A stretch of DNA of 64,000 nucleotides from Stromatinia cepivora (taxonomy: Eukaryota > Ascomycota > Leotiomycetes > Helotiales > Sclerotiniaceae), in the NCBI GenBank assembly GCA_014898415.1, contig RCTD01000001.1:2418001-2482000 (forward strand), in the 5' to 3' direction. The notes under the pieces are model-generated. The model did no database searches. It was not told the origin of the DNA and saw only the letters and a program-made list of their open reading frames with translations. The position numbers were made by a program, and so were the translations under genes. The first letter of the stretch is position 1, and each line of letters opens with the position of its first letter. This document shows, piece by piece, positions 23,111-37,499 of this stretch.

Positions 23111-26100
23111 TAATTCTTTACTATTCGTAACTCTTATATATATCAATAATCTTCTAAAAATCCTAAATACTATTAAAAGTAAAAGGAAATTCGAAAAATT
23201 TATCAAGAATTATTTTCTAGAATTCTTAATTGATATCCTAAATTTTAAGATTATTTTAAATTCTATATAATTTAATATTGATATTTTTCGAATTAATTTT
23301 GATTTTGATATTAAGAATATATTTAATAATATTAAGGATTCGAAATTAAAAGGATTTTAAGAATCCTTTATTATTAATAATAAATATTTTAATTTGAAAA
23401 AATTTAAAATAGAAAATGATATTTAGAAAAAACTTATCAATATTAAATTCAAGATTTTTATTTCTATTAATAATATAAAAAAAAAAAAGAATAACAAAAT
23501 AAAACTTTCAAATGAAATAAAATATATCAATAAAAAGATCTCGAATAATAATCCTAATTAGTTGAAATTGAAATATACAAATTATTCTATATATTTATTA
23601 TCAAATCCCTCTTCAAAATATTTAATATTATATTATAATATTAGATTTAAAGATTTTTAATTGATACAAAAATATTTAGTATTATTAAATATTGAAGATA
23701 TATTTTAGAAATATAAAAAAGAACTTCTTTTTATATTATTACAAAATCGAAAGATAATATTAGTTTTTAATTAAATAAAAACTAATAATATCAAATCTTC
23801 AATTATCTTATCATAAATTATCAAAATAATATTATATAAAACTTGACAAATTTTTGGTTTTACATTTCTTAAAATTCTTTTATTAATAATTAATGAAATA
23901 ATAAAAGATTATATTAAATAAAATATATTGAAAAAAAGGCGTATATCGAAATGTTTAATATTTAATTAAAAAAAACGAAACTAATAAATACTATATTATT
24001 ATTATAATAACAGAAGTAGATATTATAACTTTATAAAATACAAATATATTTTTGAATTTAAAGGAATTTGTAAAACAAATAATTAGATATCTATTAATAT
24101 TCTTAATTGATTTCTTTTTTATATTTTGAAATAAGAAAAATAAAGATATTATTATTATTATAATTCTTTTTGATTTAATGAGATTTATTATTCTATTATA
24201 AAAAGTTATTAATTCAATTATTCAATTTGTAAGAATTGTATTAAGAATATTATAAAATATTATATTTAATATTATTATATTTTCTTTGAATAATATTGAA
24301 ATTAAAGAATTTAGGATTCAATATAACAAAATAGAAAATGAATTTGGATTAAGAAAGTTTATTATCGAGTATTTAAATTTTTTAGATATTATAAGAGAAT
24401 ATATTGAATCTACACAATATATTATTAATATCAAATCCAAATAATATTATAATAAAATCTAAATTATAAATTGTTATATCAATTCTAAATAAAAAAATCT
24501 TAATATTATCAAAATTATCAAGATATTTGAATAATCATTTTATTTAAATAATTATAAAATTAGAATATTTTTTAGAGTATATATTTTCTATTATCTTTAG
24601 ATAGAAAATTTTGTTATTATTATAGAATATTTTTATATATTATTAAAGAAGAATATAGAATTCATTTGGATTATTGATTATGATATTATAATAATCTTAT
24701 TAAAAGATAAATTAATTTCAGTTTTAATCCTTTTTCTTTTGATCTATTTATTTGAAATTAGAATTATTATATTTATTATCGATATTAATTTGATAAAATA
24801 AAAAGTTATTTTAAATCCAATATATAATAATAAATTTTATATTATGATTAAATAAAAGAATAATATATAAAATTATAGAGAATAGAATTATAATATCATT
24901 AAAAGAGAATACAAAGGAATATTCAAAGTTTTTCAAAAATATAAAAAAAGGTTTTTATAATATTTATTTTCTTTTAAAATTTAATATAAATATATTTATA
25001 ATTTAATTAAATAAAGCAATTATAAATCTATTTGATATTTTAATTATAAAATGGATTATTTGAATAAAACTTTTCGATTTTGATATTGAATATATATTCT
25101 TAGAAACAAAAATATTATTACAAATATTTTATTATAATAATTATAAATTATTTTGGATAACATTAATAAGAAATATACAAAGGATATTAATAATTTGATT
25201 ATTATAAATCTAAATTCAATATAAACAGATTTTATAATGAATATAAATAGTATCAAAATTTTAAAATTATTTCAAATTTTGAAAAACAAAAATAAAAGAA
25301 TATAAATAATTATTGAATATATTATTATATTACAAAAATCTAAAAATATATTAATAAAGAATTAATAGGTTTTCAAAAAGAAGATTCTTAATTTCTATAT
25401 AAAAAAAGATTATTATTATCTATTCAGAATTCAAAGAAACAGATTATCTTTTGTTTATATATTAATAAATAATGATTTAATCGAAAAAATAAAAGTTATA
25501 ATTTGAATATATAAAGAATTAGATTATAAAGATTTAGAATTATTATATATTAAAATACACAATTATTATTGATAAAATAATATATACAAAGATATCAAAA
25601 ACTAAATAATTTCTTACTTTATTTATTAATTCAGATTATCAAATTTTTTTTTCAATAATTGTTATTTAAATCTTCAATATTTAATATAAATTTAATATAA
25701 ATATTATAAAAATATTTAATAATCTTAAATTCATTCATTTATCATCTTACAAAAAGGTTTAAATAATTAAATAGAAACTAAAGTTTTATAGAATATTATT
25801 TCAAAAGCAATTACTAAATTCCTTTATAAAATAATTTATCATTATAATCTTTTTGAAGAAATCATTATAAATAAAGAATCTAAGAATAAAAGCATTATAT
25901 TTATTTACTACAAACAATATAAAATTAATAAAATCAGAATATTGATTTATTATCTACAAATCAATAAAACAATAGAAAAAGATTATTATTTTATTACAAA
26001 AATACTTTTTTATTTATTATAAAAAGAATATAAATAATCAGAATAATCAGAAATTATATTATTTACTAATTATATTTTAATTTAAAAATCTATAAACAAA

Positions 26101-26680
26101 ATACTATTTGAATTGATTTATAATCGAAAAATTATGTTACTCTTCAAAACTATATATATATAATTTGAAGGATTTTTAATTAAAAATTTATATGAATTCG
26201 AAAAGATTTATTGATTATTAAAATATAATAATTAAAAATATTAAATAAAGATATTGAAGAAGTAATCTTTTGCAAATAATATTATAAAGAAAATAATAAA
26301 CTTTGATATAATCTCGATTATAAAACATTAAATAAGAATATTCAAATTGGAGATATAATTCTATATTATAATTTTTAATCAAAAATCGATATATTTTATA
26401 ATACAAAATTCATTTTCAAATAATATAAATCTTTTTATATATGTTTTTGAAAAAAAATGATTATTTCGTTTAATGAAATCTATATAAATATCTATTTCAA
26501 AAAATGTATCTATCTTATATTTAGATTTCTTTATAAATAACAGTTCAAAAAATTTATATAAACAAATAAATCAAAAGAACCAAATTTCTAAATATCTATA
26601 ATCTTCTAAACAAAAGATAATAAATAATTAAAGATTATTCTTTATCTAATTACAAAAGAATATAGCGTTAAAAGAAAAAG
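22875..26680 (+). mobile_element. Ty3/gypsy element B, RIP-degraded
   Basis: It starts with a second R2 block (TATTACAATCATC). The RNase H end reads about 25,045-25,150 (LFDFDIEYI, then KLFW), matching the DFDI/AD-LSR region of gypsy RNase H. The integrase zinc-binding region follows at about 25,500-25,620 (ELDYKDLELLYIKIHNYY, then NNIYKDIKN), where ancestral His and Cys read Tyr. Core and C-terminal traces extend to about 26,440 and family X sequence takes over at about 26,690. Reverse transcriptase upstream is not clear. The integrase looks different from that of element A, so this may be a different lineage with a shared or chimeric 5' end. Confidence 0.6.
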
Positions 26681-26689
26681 AATAAATAT

Positions 26690-28262
26690 ATTAATTTTTA
26701 TTCAAGATTTTTGGATATAAATAACATTGATCGAATTTATATAAAATATTTCAAAAAATAAAATTTAAATAAAAATACCTTTATTAATATTGATGCAATT
26801 AATGTGAGTATCTTCTTAATAAATTTTATTATTGTAATTATAATTATAAGGTTTTTTCTAATATTTTATTATTAAAAAAGGATTTTGTAATAATCGATTA
26901 TAAATTTATCTTTATTAATATTCTTTATAAATATCTTATTAAAAATTCTATTAAATATAATTTTATTTTTTTGAAAAAAAAATCTGCGGTTGATATAGGG
27001 TTTTTCTTTTTATAAAGAATATAAAAAAGGATTTTATTAAATTTGATATTAGAAATGATTATTAATTCAACGATTATAATAATTATAATTGATTTAGCTT
27101 CTTTGTATTGAATTATTATTTTGCTTTTATATTTATATTTGAATGAAATAAAGATAGAAATACTTTATATTTGAATTAGAATTAAAATAGTGATATTAGT
27201 AATTTTATTTAGATAGATTATTTTGAAGAAAATATTTCTATATTTATCAATAATATTAAATTCTTTGTAAATTGATTTGCTATATTTGTTATTTTTTTTA
27301 GAAATAATAAAGTAATTTATATAGAAAAATTTATAGTAATTAATATAATAGAAATTGTTAGTATAATCGATTTTGAATAAATTCTTATATATATTTATTT
27401 AGATATTGTAATAAATATATAAAACGAATTTAATATATTTGAAGGAATTATAAAAACTTTAATAATTAAGATTATAATAAATAATTCTTTTTTATTGATA
27501 ATCTTTATTTTGTTTTTAAAATTGAAAAATTGAAAAATTGAAATAAATGAATTGATTTGAAGAATAAAATAATCTAAATGATTTTTGTTATTATTAGATT
27601 AATTTGATATTTCAAGAATATATAATTAATAGATTTAAAATTAATCTGTATTATAATTTCTTCGAAAATGAAAATGTTAATAATTATAATATAATCTTTA
27701 TTGATATTTAGAAACTTTATAAAGATATTTGTAATCATATAATTGAATTATATTTTAAGTTTATTAAAGAAAATAATTTCGAATATGTATATTATTCTTT
27801 CTATATTTTCTTAAATAAGGAATAGATCCTATATAATAATATCGATGAAATTAATGATTTAATGAATGATAATTGAGATATTATTAAAGATCGAAAAGAT
27901 AATGATATTTTCGATAAATTATATTAGTTATTATTGAAATGATTTATAAGGATTTATAATTTGTATTTTGTGAGCAATTTATAATCGATAATATTGTAAT
28001 CGAAAATAATATGATTATTTGTAAAAATTCTGTATGAAACTTTATTAAATATACAATTATTAGTTTTATATAAGTTAGATGATTTTGAAATACAAGATAT
28101 ATTTGAATTTAATATAATTTTAATTATATTAATAAAAGATATAATCTTTTCTATCCTAATCCTACTATATATATTTTAAAACATCTTTCATGACTCGATT
28201 CTTATTGGTCGAAAAGAAATACGTAAGGTTTGTGCAGGAACTTTTTGAGGGAGATCAATGAT
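26690..28262 (+). mobile_element. family X repeat, copy i (5'-truncated)
   Basis: About 1.5 kb is shared with 38,420-39,900 and 54,480-55,800 (plus) and, in part, with 41,800-43,260 (minus). Its left part contains a degraded copy of the LDINNIDRIY sequence seen intact at 38,421. Copies start at different points but share the right side, as 5'-truncated copies would. No known transposase, RT or helicase motif was found, so the class is unknown. The right end near 28,185-28,262 is a GC-preserved island. Confidence 0.55.
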
Positions 28263-28601
28263 ATTATATAATTAAAGAAAATTGATAAAATAATATTAAA
28301 AGGTAGAATTATATTTAATTAATTAAATGTTTTTTATTGAGATAATTTTTATATTTTTATAATAAAGTATTCAATTGTTGAAATATTAAAAGATCAAAAA
28401 TATTAGGAAAGTATATAAGAATTATAATTTAATATATTTTTTATAAATTTAAAAATCCTAATATATATATTTTGAAATATTTTTTATAATTCGATTTTTA
28501 TTAATTTAGAAAATATATAAGATTTATATGAAATATAATAAAAAAGATAAGGAATCTCAAAATATTTTATTTTTATAAATTTGAAATACTTTCAATAAAA
28601 A

Positions 28602-28945
28602 TATTGAAGATTATATATTTGAAAATAATAATTCGGAGATTATAATAGAATAAATAATTATAAAATTATAATAATAATATAGGGTTATATAAAGATATTA
28701 TATTATATATAATTAATAATATTTAATGATATTCGATTTCAATTTCTTAATCTTTATAATTAAAAATATAATTTTTCTATATATCTTTTTCGAATTCTTT
28801 TATATATCAATATCTTAATTTTTATTCATCGATTTAAATAAAGATTTATCATTCTAATTATCTTAATTGATATCATAAAGATTCTCTATTTAAATATTTT
28901 GATATTCAATTAAATTAAGGTTTCTTTATTTGAATACTCCTATAT
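28602..28945 (+). repeat. R1 LTR-like repeat, copy 2
   Basis: About 340 bases are shared with 31,682-31,995, 47,597-47,935 and 54,079-54,420, and the first 45 bases also with 12,751-12,796. All copies begin at the same base (consensus TGTTGGAG), typical of a Ty1/copia LTR start. No flanking duplication could be confirmed. Confidence 0.6.
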
Positions 28946-29642
28946 TAATGATTTCGATTATAATATGAATAATATTATATGATTATAATATGAATAATAC
29001 TATATGATTGTAATACAAATAAGATTATATAATCGTAATACGAATAATATTATATAATTGTAATATAAATCATATAATTATAGTATTAATAGTATTATAT
29101 AAATTCGAATATAATATTTGAAGATTCATAATAATTTATGAATTTTGTATTAAAGAATATAAAAAAAATATGAAATTTCTTTAAATTTATTGAAATATTA
29201 TTGTTTTATTATAAAGAGATATTTTTCTGAAAAATATTAATTCCTTTTTTAATTAATATTTTTAAATGTTTTAAATGATATTTATTAAGATATAACAAGG
29301 GAAATAAGAGAAAGGGAAACTTTAATTATTATATAAATTTTTTGATAATTGAAATTAAAAATAAAACATAATAGAAATAATTAAAAAATAACTTTTTGAA
29401 CAAGTTTAAAATATTATTGATTATATATATATAATGAGAAAATTTTATTTCAAAATTATTATATTTTAATATTAATTTAATAAAAAATGAAAAATTGAAT
29501 ATCTAAGAAGAAATATAAAAGATTTATTTATTTTATTAAAATAAATAATTTTTGATATAAATAAAGATCTTATTTAATTCATTTTTATTATTTTCATTAA
29601 TATTATTAAAGATTATAAATTTATCATGATTTTTGAAATAAA

Positions 29643-30090
<448 letters not shown>

Positions 30091-30119
30091 ATATATAAAA
30101 AAAAAAGATAAACATTTTC

Positions 30120-30616
30120 AAAATAAATTGAAGATATATTTATATTTATTCACATTATTAAAATATAATATAATGAAAATATTAATAATCTATATTAAAA
30201 TTAATATAATATTATATTCATTTTAATATAATATTATATTGTTTTTTGATATCATAATCGATTTATATTATATAATTTTGAAGAACAAATATTAGAAAAG
30301 AAATATTCTTATGGAATATTATTATTTAATATAATATAATATAAAAGGAAAAAAGATTATTTCGATTCTTTATATTTCTTTATAATATATATAATATTTA
30401 TTAATAATTATAGTTTTTGAAGTTTTATAAATATATTATTTATAAATCCAAAAGAACAATTTAGAATAAATTCTTTGCTATCTAATATTATATCTATGAG
30501 AATAATGAATTAAAGTAATATAGAAAATATAAAGATTGCTATCGTAATTATTCTAGTTAAAAGTATAAAGGTACTATCCATTTGAAAATGTTGTCTAGGC
30601 TGAGTGAGAGCAACTG
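30120..30616 (+). repeat. R4/R5 repeat, copy 1
   Basis: It matches 55,905-56,535. The left part carries TAATATAATGAAAATATTAA. The right end (30,541-30,616) is a GC-preserved island (TTGAAAATGTTGTCTAGGCT, GAGTGAGAGCAACTG). In the second copy this block follows family X without a gap; here about 1.9 kb separates it from copy i, suggesting a later insertion between 28,262 and 30,120. Confidence 0.55.
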
Positions 30617-30789
30617 TTTTTTTATTATTAATAATTCTGTTTATATTTGTATATATATTTTTAACATAGTATAATTTAATAGAAAATATATATAAAATTA
30701 ATATTAAAAATTTAAATTATTTTTAATAATTTTAATAAGTTTCTTTTTAATATAATTTGTTTCAATAAGATTTCGAAATTTATATATAA

Positions 30790-31995
30790 TAATTTCGATT
30801 TAAAATAATATTATTTTGTTTTCTTGATATATATACTTATATTTAAATTTTATTTTAATAAAAAAATTCAATATAAAATCAAAATATAATTCGGAATATT
30901 TTTTATTAATGATTTTTGAATTAAAAAATATTCTTTAGTAGATTTTGATAGAAGAAATGAATTTCGAATATTGTAAAAAGTATATAATTTATTTAACACT
31001 TTTAATTTCTTTAAATATCCAAAAATTATTTAAATTCAATTCAAATTGAATTTAAATAGATTCTTTTTATTTATTTCGTTTGATTCAAAATTTCGCATAT
31101 ATATGATTTGTATAAAACCTAATAATTTATTATATTTCTATTTATATTCTTAAGTTTATTAATATATTGAATTTCAGTTTTATTTATATCTATCTTGATT
31201 TTGAATTGGATATTTTGAATATATTTTAATTTGTTATTATAAAATAAATAAAATATTTGAAATATATAATATGATTTATTAATCCGAAAAATGAAATTTA
31301 TATATAATATATTAAATGTTAATTGATATTCGATTCGTAATTTATAATTAATAAATAATGATTATTGATTCCGGAAAAATTTAAATTCCTTTGAATAAAT
31401 ATTTTTTGATTTAAACAAATAATCTCAAATATAATATATATATATATTTGAATATTTATATAAAACTCTTTTATAATATTTATATATAGTTGATTGTATA
31501 ATAAAATTAAATAAGATATTTGAAAAAAAAAGGAAACTTTGATATTTTTAATAATATTCGATATTATATTGGTAAGTGATAATATGTTAAAATGATCAAA
31601 ATTTGTATCGATTTTATATAATCAATTAATATAAAAATTTTGGTATTTATAATTGTTTTAAAGTTTTTGAGTTTTATAACTTGTTGAAGATTATATATTT
31701 AAAAATCATAAATTTTATAATAAAGAAATAATGATTTATAAATTATATATAAATAAACAAATACAAAACCATAATAATATAAATAAAGTTTTAAAATAAT
31801 GTAATATTATATTTAACTAATAATGTTAATTCAATGATAAAATTATAAATCTTTATTTTAGAATTTAGAATTTAGAATTTCATTTTTTATTTTTTTTTCA
31901 AATTCTTTAATATATTAATATTTTATATTTATTTATCAATTCGAATGAAATATTTTTATTTCAAATATTTTTGATTTATATAAATATACTTATAT
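30790..31995 (+). repeat. R8+R1 repeat unit, copy 1
   Basis: About 1.2 kb aligns with 53,100-54,420 in the same orientation, including ATTCGGAATATTTT, TTGAATTTCAGTTT and CTTTGAATAAATATTTTTT landmarks, and ends with an R1 block starting TGTTGAAG at 31,682. Both copies are heavily mutated. Confidence 0.6.
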
Positions 31996-34319
31996 TCAAT
32001 GTTTTCGATTATATTAATAATTCAATATCATTTATATTAATATTTGTATTGATTGGATATTTATATAATACAAATATTAAAATTGGATATAATATATAAT
32101 AATATATATACAAAAATGTCGAAATGATTTATATGAATCATTTATATATAATTTCAAATAAATAATATATTATAAAACAATATAATATAAAATATATTAT
32201 ATAATAAATAAATATATAAAGGTCTTATATATATAATATTATATAATTAGGCCTTTGAATTACAAAATGATGAATAAAAGTTTTTTCTATATTTAAAAAC
32301 AACAGATTTCAATGATTTTCCCAAAAAATAAAGTTATTTTCAATACTAATCAATATATTGCTTTTGTAGAATAAATAAAAAGAATTATAAGAATTATAAT
32401 AAAAGATCGGTTAATATTCAAATAATAAATAATAGATTTGATTAAAAGAATAAAACTTTTCATTATTTCTACTAACATTATCGAAGAATTCTGTATATAT
32501 ATAAATAAAAAGTCTTCAATCTAATATGAAAACTCTTAGATATCGATTTGTTTTCGATTTGTTTATGAAATACATTTGTATTTGTAACATCAATAAATCC
32601 AAATAATTTCATTGATATTAATATTATATTATAATTATTCAAATTTTATTTCTTTTATTATATATAATAATCCTCAACTGAATTATGATTATAATCGAAA
32701 TTCGAATTCTTCTTTATATTTAATAATTCTGTCTATAATTTATAATATTCTTTTTTTATTTAAATTTGAAAAACTTTTTATTTTTATAATTAGGATTATC
32801 ATAATTAATACCGAATATTAATGCTTATTATTGGAAATTTTGATTTTAATTCTATTACTTGAAAATTTAAATATAATATTAATTACTATAAATTAACTAC
32901 TAAACTTTAATATAGAAAATATTTATTTCGATTGATTAATTTATTATTAATTTCTCGATTGGATTCAATATTTTTAATAATCCTGGTTCGATTATTATAA
33001 ATATTATTTTGATTTTAATTATAATCCCAATATTATAAAATATAATTATTCCTTTAATTATTGTTTTTATATTATTTATTTTGTTATTCTTTTATTTATA
33101 ATAAAAGTTTGTTAATTATTATTTAAAAATACCGATTCTAAATTATCGATCTATTTAAAGGAATCTATTACATCTATTTTTGATTATAAATATTTAATAT
33201 AATTAAAAATCCAATATTAAGTTGTTTTAGATAATTATTAATTGATTATTCTCAATTGCCATTTCTAATATTTTTATATTTTACAAAACAATATTAACAA
33301 AACTTCAATCCATTTAGCTTTTTTTAAAATCCTTTATTTTATATTTATTTTTTAATAAATTCTATATTATTACTTCTAAATAAATCCAGAATCTTTTCTT
33401 CAGGATTTTATATAGAATCGGAATTATTATTATTATTATCAATATATATTCGATATTTATAAATTCGATTGTAAATTATATATAAACTAATCCTTAAAAA
33501 CAATTCAAAAAGATTTTGATGATTGATATATTATTATCGATCAATACTAAATATTTAAATCTAAATATATATATAATTACCTTTCCAATTGAAATTATAT
33601 CAATATTCTTAGAAATATATTCTTTTGGATAAAATCAAAATATTCTATATTCTTTAATTTCAATAAGATTTAAAAAATTTATTATATAAATTCTGGTTCT
33701 AATAACAATATAAAGAATATTTGAATTCAGATCTTCTACGAAATTGTTACAATAAATTATTCCAATCTTATACAATATCGAATTTCATTAATAATAATAT
33801 TTATTATAAATCTGTCGAATCCTTTTTTATAATTTTATAGAAATATATTTATTATAATTATATTTTACTACAAATGTTGAATTTATTTAATAAATTATGA
33901 ATTTATTAATTATATATATAAATCATAATCAATAATACTAATATTTTAAATAAAAGAAATACAATTAAAAAAGTACTTCTATAAAAGAGAATTAATAATT
34001 TATATATAATTTAAATCCTTATAATATTAATAACAACAGATTATTTCTCAGTATTCTTTTATTATAATTTTATCAAACCTATATAACATTTTCAAATTGA
34101 TAATATCTTTATATTCTTAATTCAAATAATTACAATAACAATTTCTATATCTTTTATATTTTTTTCATCTATTATCTTTACAAATATAATATTAAATAAT
34201 AAAAAGTTCATTTTAGATTATTTTTTGAATTAATAAATAATATATTTATAAAATTCTAAAAATTAAAATTATTAATAAATATTATATATATTATAAGAAA
34301 CTTATGAAAAGAATTAAAA
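31996..34319. other. RIP-degraded DNA, not resolved
   Basis: I found no recognisable domain, terminus or repeat partner here. A 69-codon open frame at 32,612-32,821 carries no motif. By composition it continues the isochore. Confidence 0.35.
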
Positions 34320-34800
34320 TAATCTTTTTTTATATTATATTAAATAATAATGTATTTAATAAGGATATTTTCTTATAATATTTATTTTTTAGAATTATAT
34401 AATAAAAATCAATTATAATATTTAAAAAAATATAATATTATATTATATTTCGATAATTCAAATAAATATAAATATATATTTAATTTACTTCAAATTTATT
34501 CATTATTTTTTATTATTTTATTGTATATTTAATTAAATAAAATAAAATCTTTGTTTTTGTTTTAATTTGATTTTATAATTTCATTTTTATAATAATTATT
34601 ATTAATGTAAAAAAATTGAATTTTTATTAATATAATTAAAATTCTATATTCCAAAATCATTGAATTTATATAAAATTAATAATAATATATTTAATAAGAT
34701 TTCTTTTGAAATTTTCATAAATAATAATGGAATTTTCAATTATAATATTGTTAATCAGAAATTATTTATAAAATACAAATTATAAATGCCTATAAATCAT
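34320..34800 (+). repeat. R7 repeat, copy 1
   Basis: About 480 bases align with 41,180-41,660 in the same orientation (landmarks TTTTTTAGAATTATATAATAAA and GATTCAAATAAATA-like). No coding trace was recognised. Confidence 0.5.
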
Positions 34801-37499
34801 TTTAAACATTTATTTTTATAATAATAATTTATAGAATAATAGTAATAATAGTATTAATTTATATTTAACGGATATAAATTGAAAATTATTGGAATATAAA
34901 TTTTTATTATTATTTAAAATAAAATTTAATTTTCTGGAACTTTTTTTTTTAGATATCAAAATAATTAAAAAGTCTGAATAAAATTAATTGAAATTAATAA
35001 AAAATATCAATTTCAAAGAAATTTGTATAAAAAGAAAGAAATCTATAAATTCCATATTAATAGTAATTAAACCACAAAAAGTATTTGAAATCAAATAAAA
35101 TATTTATAATAAAAATAAATTATATTATTAAAAGCAAATATTAGAATAGAAATCAATGATATTTCAAAATTTGAGAGATTCGAAAAATTAATTTATTAAA
35201 TCAAATAAATAATTTAAATCTTTTTGTATTCAAAATAAAGAAGTAAGTGATTTGAATAATTAATTATTGAAGGATTTATATATTTTAAAAAAACTAAATA
35301 ATATATAAGGAAGATTTATTTTGTTTATATAAATATTTGAAATTTATATTTTATATTTAAATTTTTAATAACATTATATAATTTTCATAAAACAACTTGA
35401 TAATCAATAATTTATAATATATTATTGAAATAAATTCAATTTTAGAAGAATTTTGATTTTGTAATTAAGGTTTTATTTTTGATAATTTGTAAATAATTTT
35501 ATATTATATTTAAATTATTAAATTTGTTATATATTGAAATAAATGTTTTTAAAAATAATATTGAATTTATTGATTATAGATTCAGAATTTGAATTCATAT
35601 TATATATATTTTTGAAAGTATTATATTTGTTAATTGATTTGTTTTTTTTATTGTTTTTAATATTTGAATATTTTAATAATTATTATATTCGAATATTCTG
35701 GATTTGTATAGTATTTTAAATAATATACAATATTTATTAGAATAATTTTGAAATTTTCTTTTTTAGATATTAAATAATCGATATATTATTGATATAAAAT
35801 CTGATTTTTTATAAATTAATATTTATTAATATTTTCATTATATATTATAAATCTTGATAAATCTTTATAATTTTGCCATTGAAAATATAAGATATTGAAC
35901 TAATCGAATTAATTCTTAACATAATATATAATAATTTGTTTTTTATTTCAATAAATAATACAATTGTAATTAATATAATTTTTTTCATTAACATATTATT
36001 TAAATTTATTTGAAAAGATAATAATCTTATTCAAAAGTAGAATTATTTATTAGTTTTTTAAAAGAATATTATAATCTTTTATTAAATTTATTTTTAAAAT
36101 TTGTTTTATATTTATAAATAAAATAAAGAATTTCAAATATTGATTTTGGGATATTGAAAAAGAAATATATAAATCTTTAAATATTATTTTGAAATATTTA
36201 TTTAATTTTAATACTATAATTTTTAATTATTATTGAAGTGAAAATATATTCGATTAAAGAATATGTAATATTTATTATTCAGATATTAAAAATAAATTAT
36301 AATTTGCTTTTTTTGAAAATGATATTATTACAAAGAATATTTATATTTTGAAAAAGAATAATTATAAAAATGATTCTTTAAATAAATAATATATTTTATT
36401 TAATAATAATTAAAGTTTTATGAATAAATTTGATATATTTTTTCATTTTAATATTAACTATTAAAAAAACAATTTGAATAATTAAAATTGTTCATTATAT
36501 ATTTAAATTATAAATCAAAAGAAGATAATATAAATTTAATCATTTTTTATAATCTAGAGATAAATAAATTATTAATAATTTTAAGAAAATTTCAAATATA
36601 ATGAATTCTAGATTAAATGTTTTTTTTTTGTAATAAATGATTTAAAAGATAATTTTTTATTGAATCAAATTTTTGCTTATTATAAAAAAAATGAAGAAAA
36701 AGAAATTAAGAATTAATTTTTATCATTATTACAATAAAATTAATAATAAAGATTTTCTTAATTATATATAAAAAAATAAATTTATTTTTCTTTTTGAATA
36801 TATAAACCATTCCTAATTTTTCAAAAATAAACTATATTTTGTTTTAATTTTTAATTTATAACATTTTTTATTTCAATAAATAAAAAGTAAATAATATTAT
36901 TGAAAGATTTCGAAGTTTTATAAAAATAAAGATTATTAATAAAATTAAACTTTAATTTCATGTTTTAGAAAATGAATTTGATATAATATAATATATATAA
37001 AATAAATAAAAATAAGGATTTTTAATTTTTTTTATAAATTATTTAGTAATTTTATATAATAAATTTTTTAAAGAAATTTCAATGAATTTATTGGTAACAA
37101 AAACACAATTGATTTGAATAAATAAAAAATTATTTTTATTTGATTATTTTATTTAATAAATATTTTTTAAAAAAATATTAAAGATTCTTTGAATATTTAT
37201 AATGATTATAATAATTTTGAGTTCTTGAAAGATAATTATTCTAGTATTGTATATAAAGTTAATTATCAAATTTATAATTATTTTTTGAAAAAGACTTTTT
37301 TTATATTAAAACTTCAAAATATTATTTATAAATAAATTTTTTTTAATTTATTGAATAATTATATATTTTAAATTTTTGGAAATTTAAAATATGAATGTAA
37401 TAAATCTTTTTAAATAAATTGAATATTTATTTTATTTATTTATTTTGAAAAGTATTATAATTTCGATTAATTTTTAGATTTAAAAGAGGAAATTCAAAA
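34801..37499. other. RIP-degraded DNA, not resolved
   Basis: This is AT-rich sequence left of family X copy ii. It may be the 5' part of that element, but no partner copy was found to prove it and no domain is readable. Confidence 0.3.

Noticed and set aside
25056..25256. 66-codon minus-strand frame
   Set aside because: It is antisense to the RNase H trace of Ty3 element B on the plus strand.
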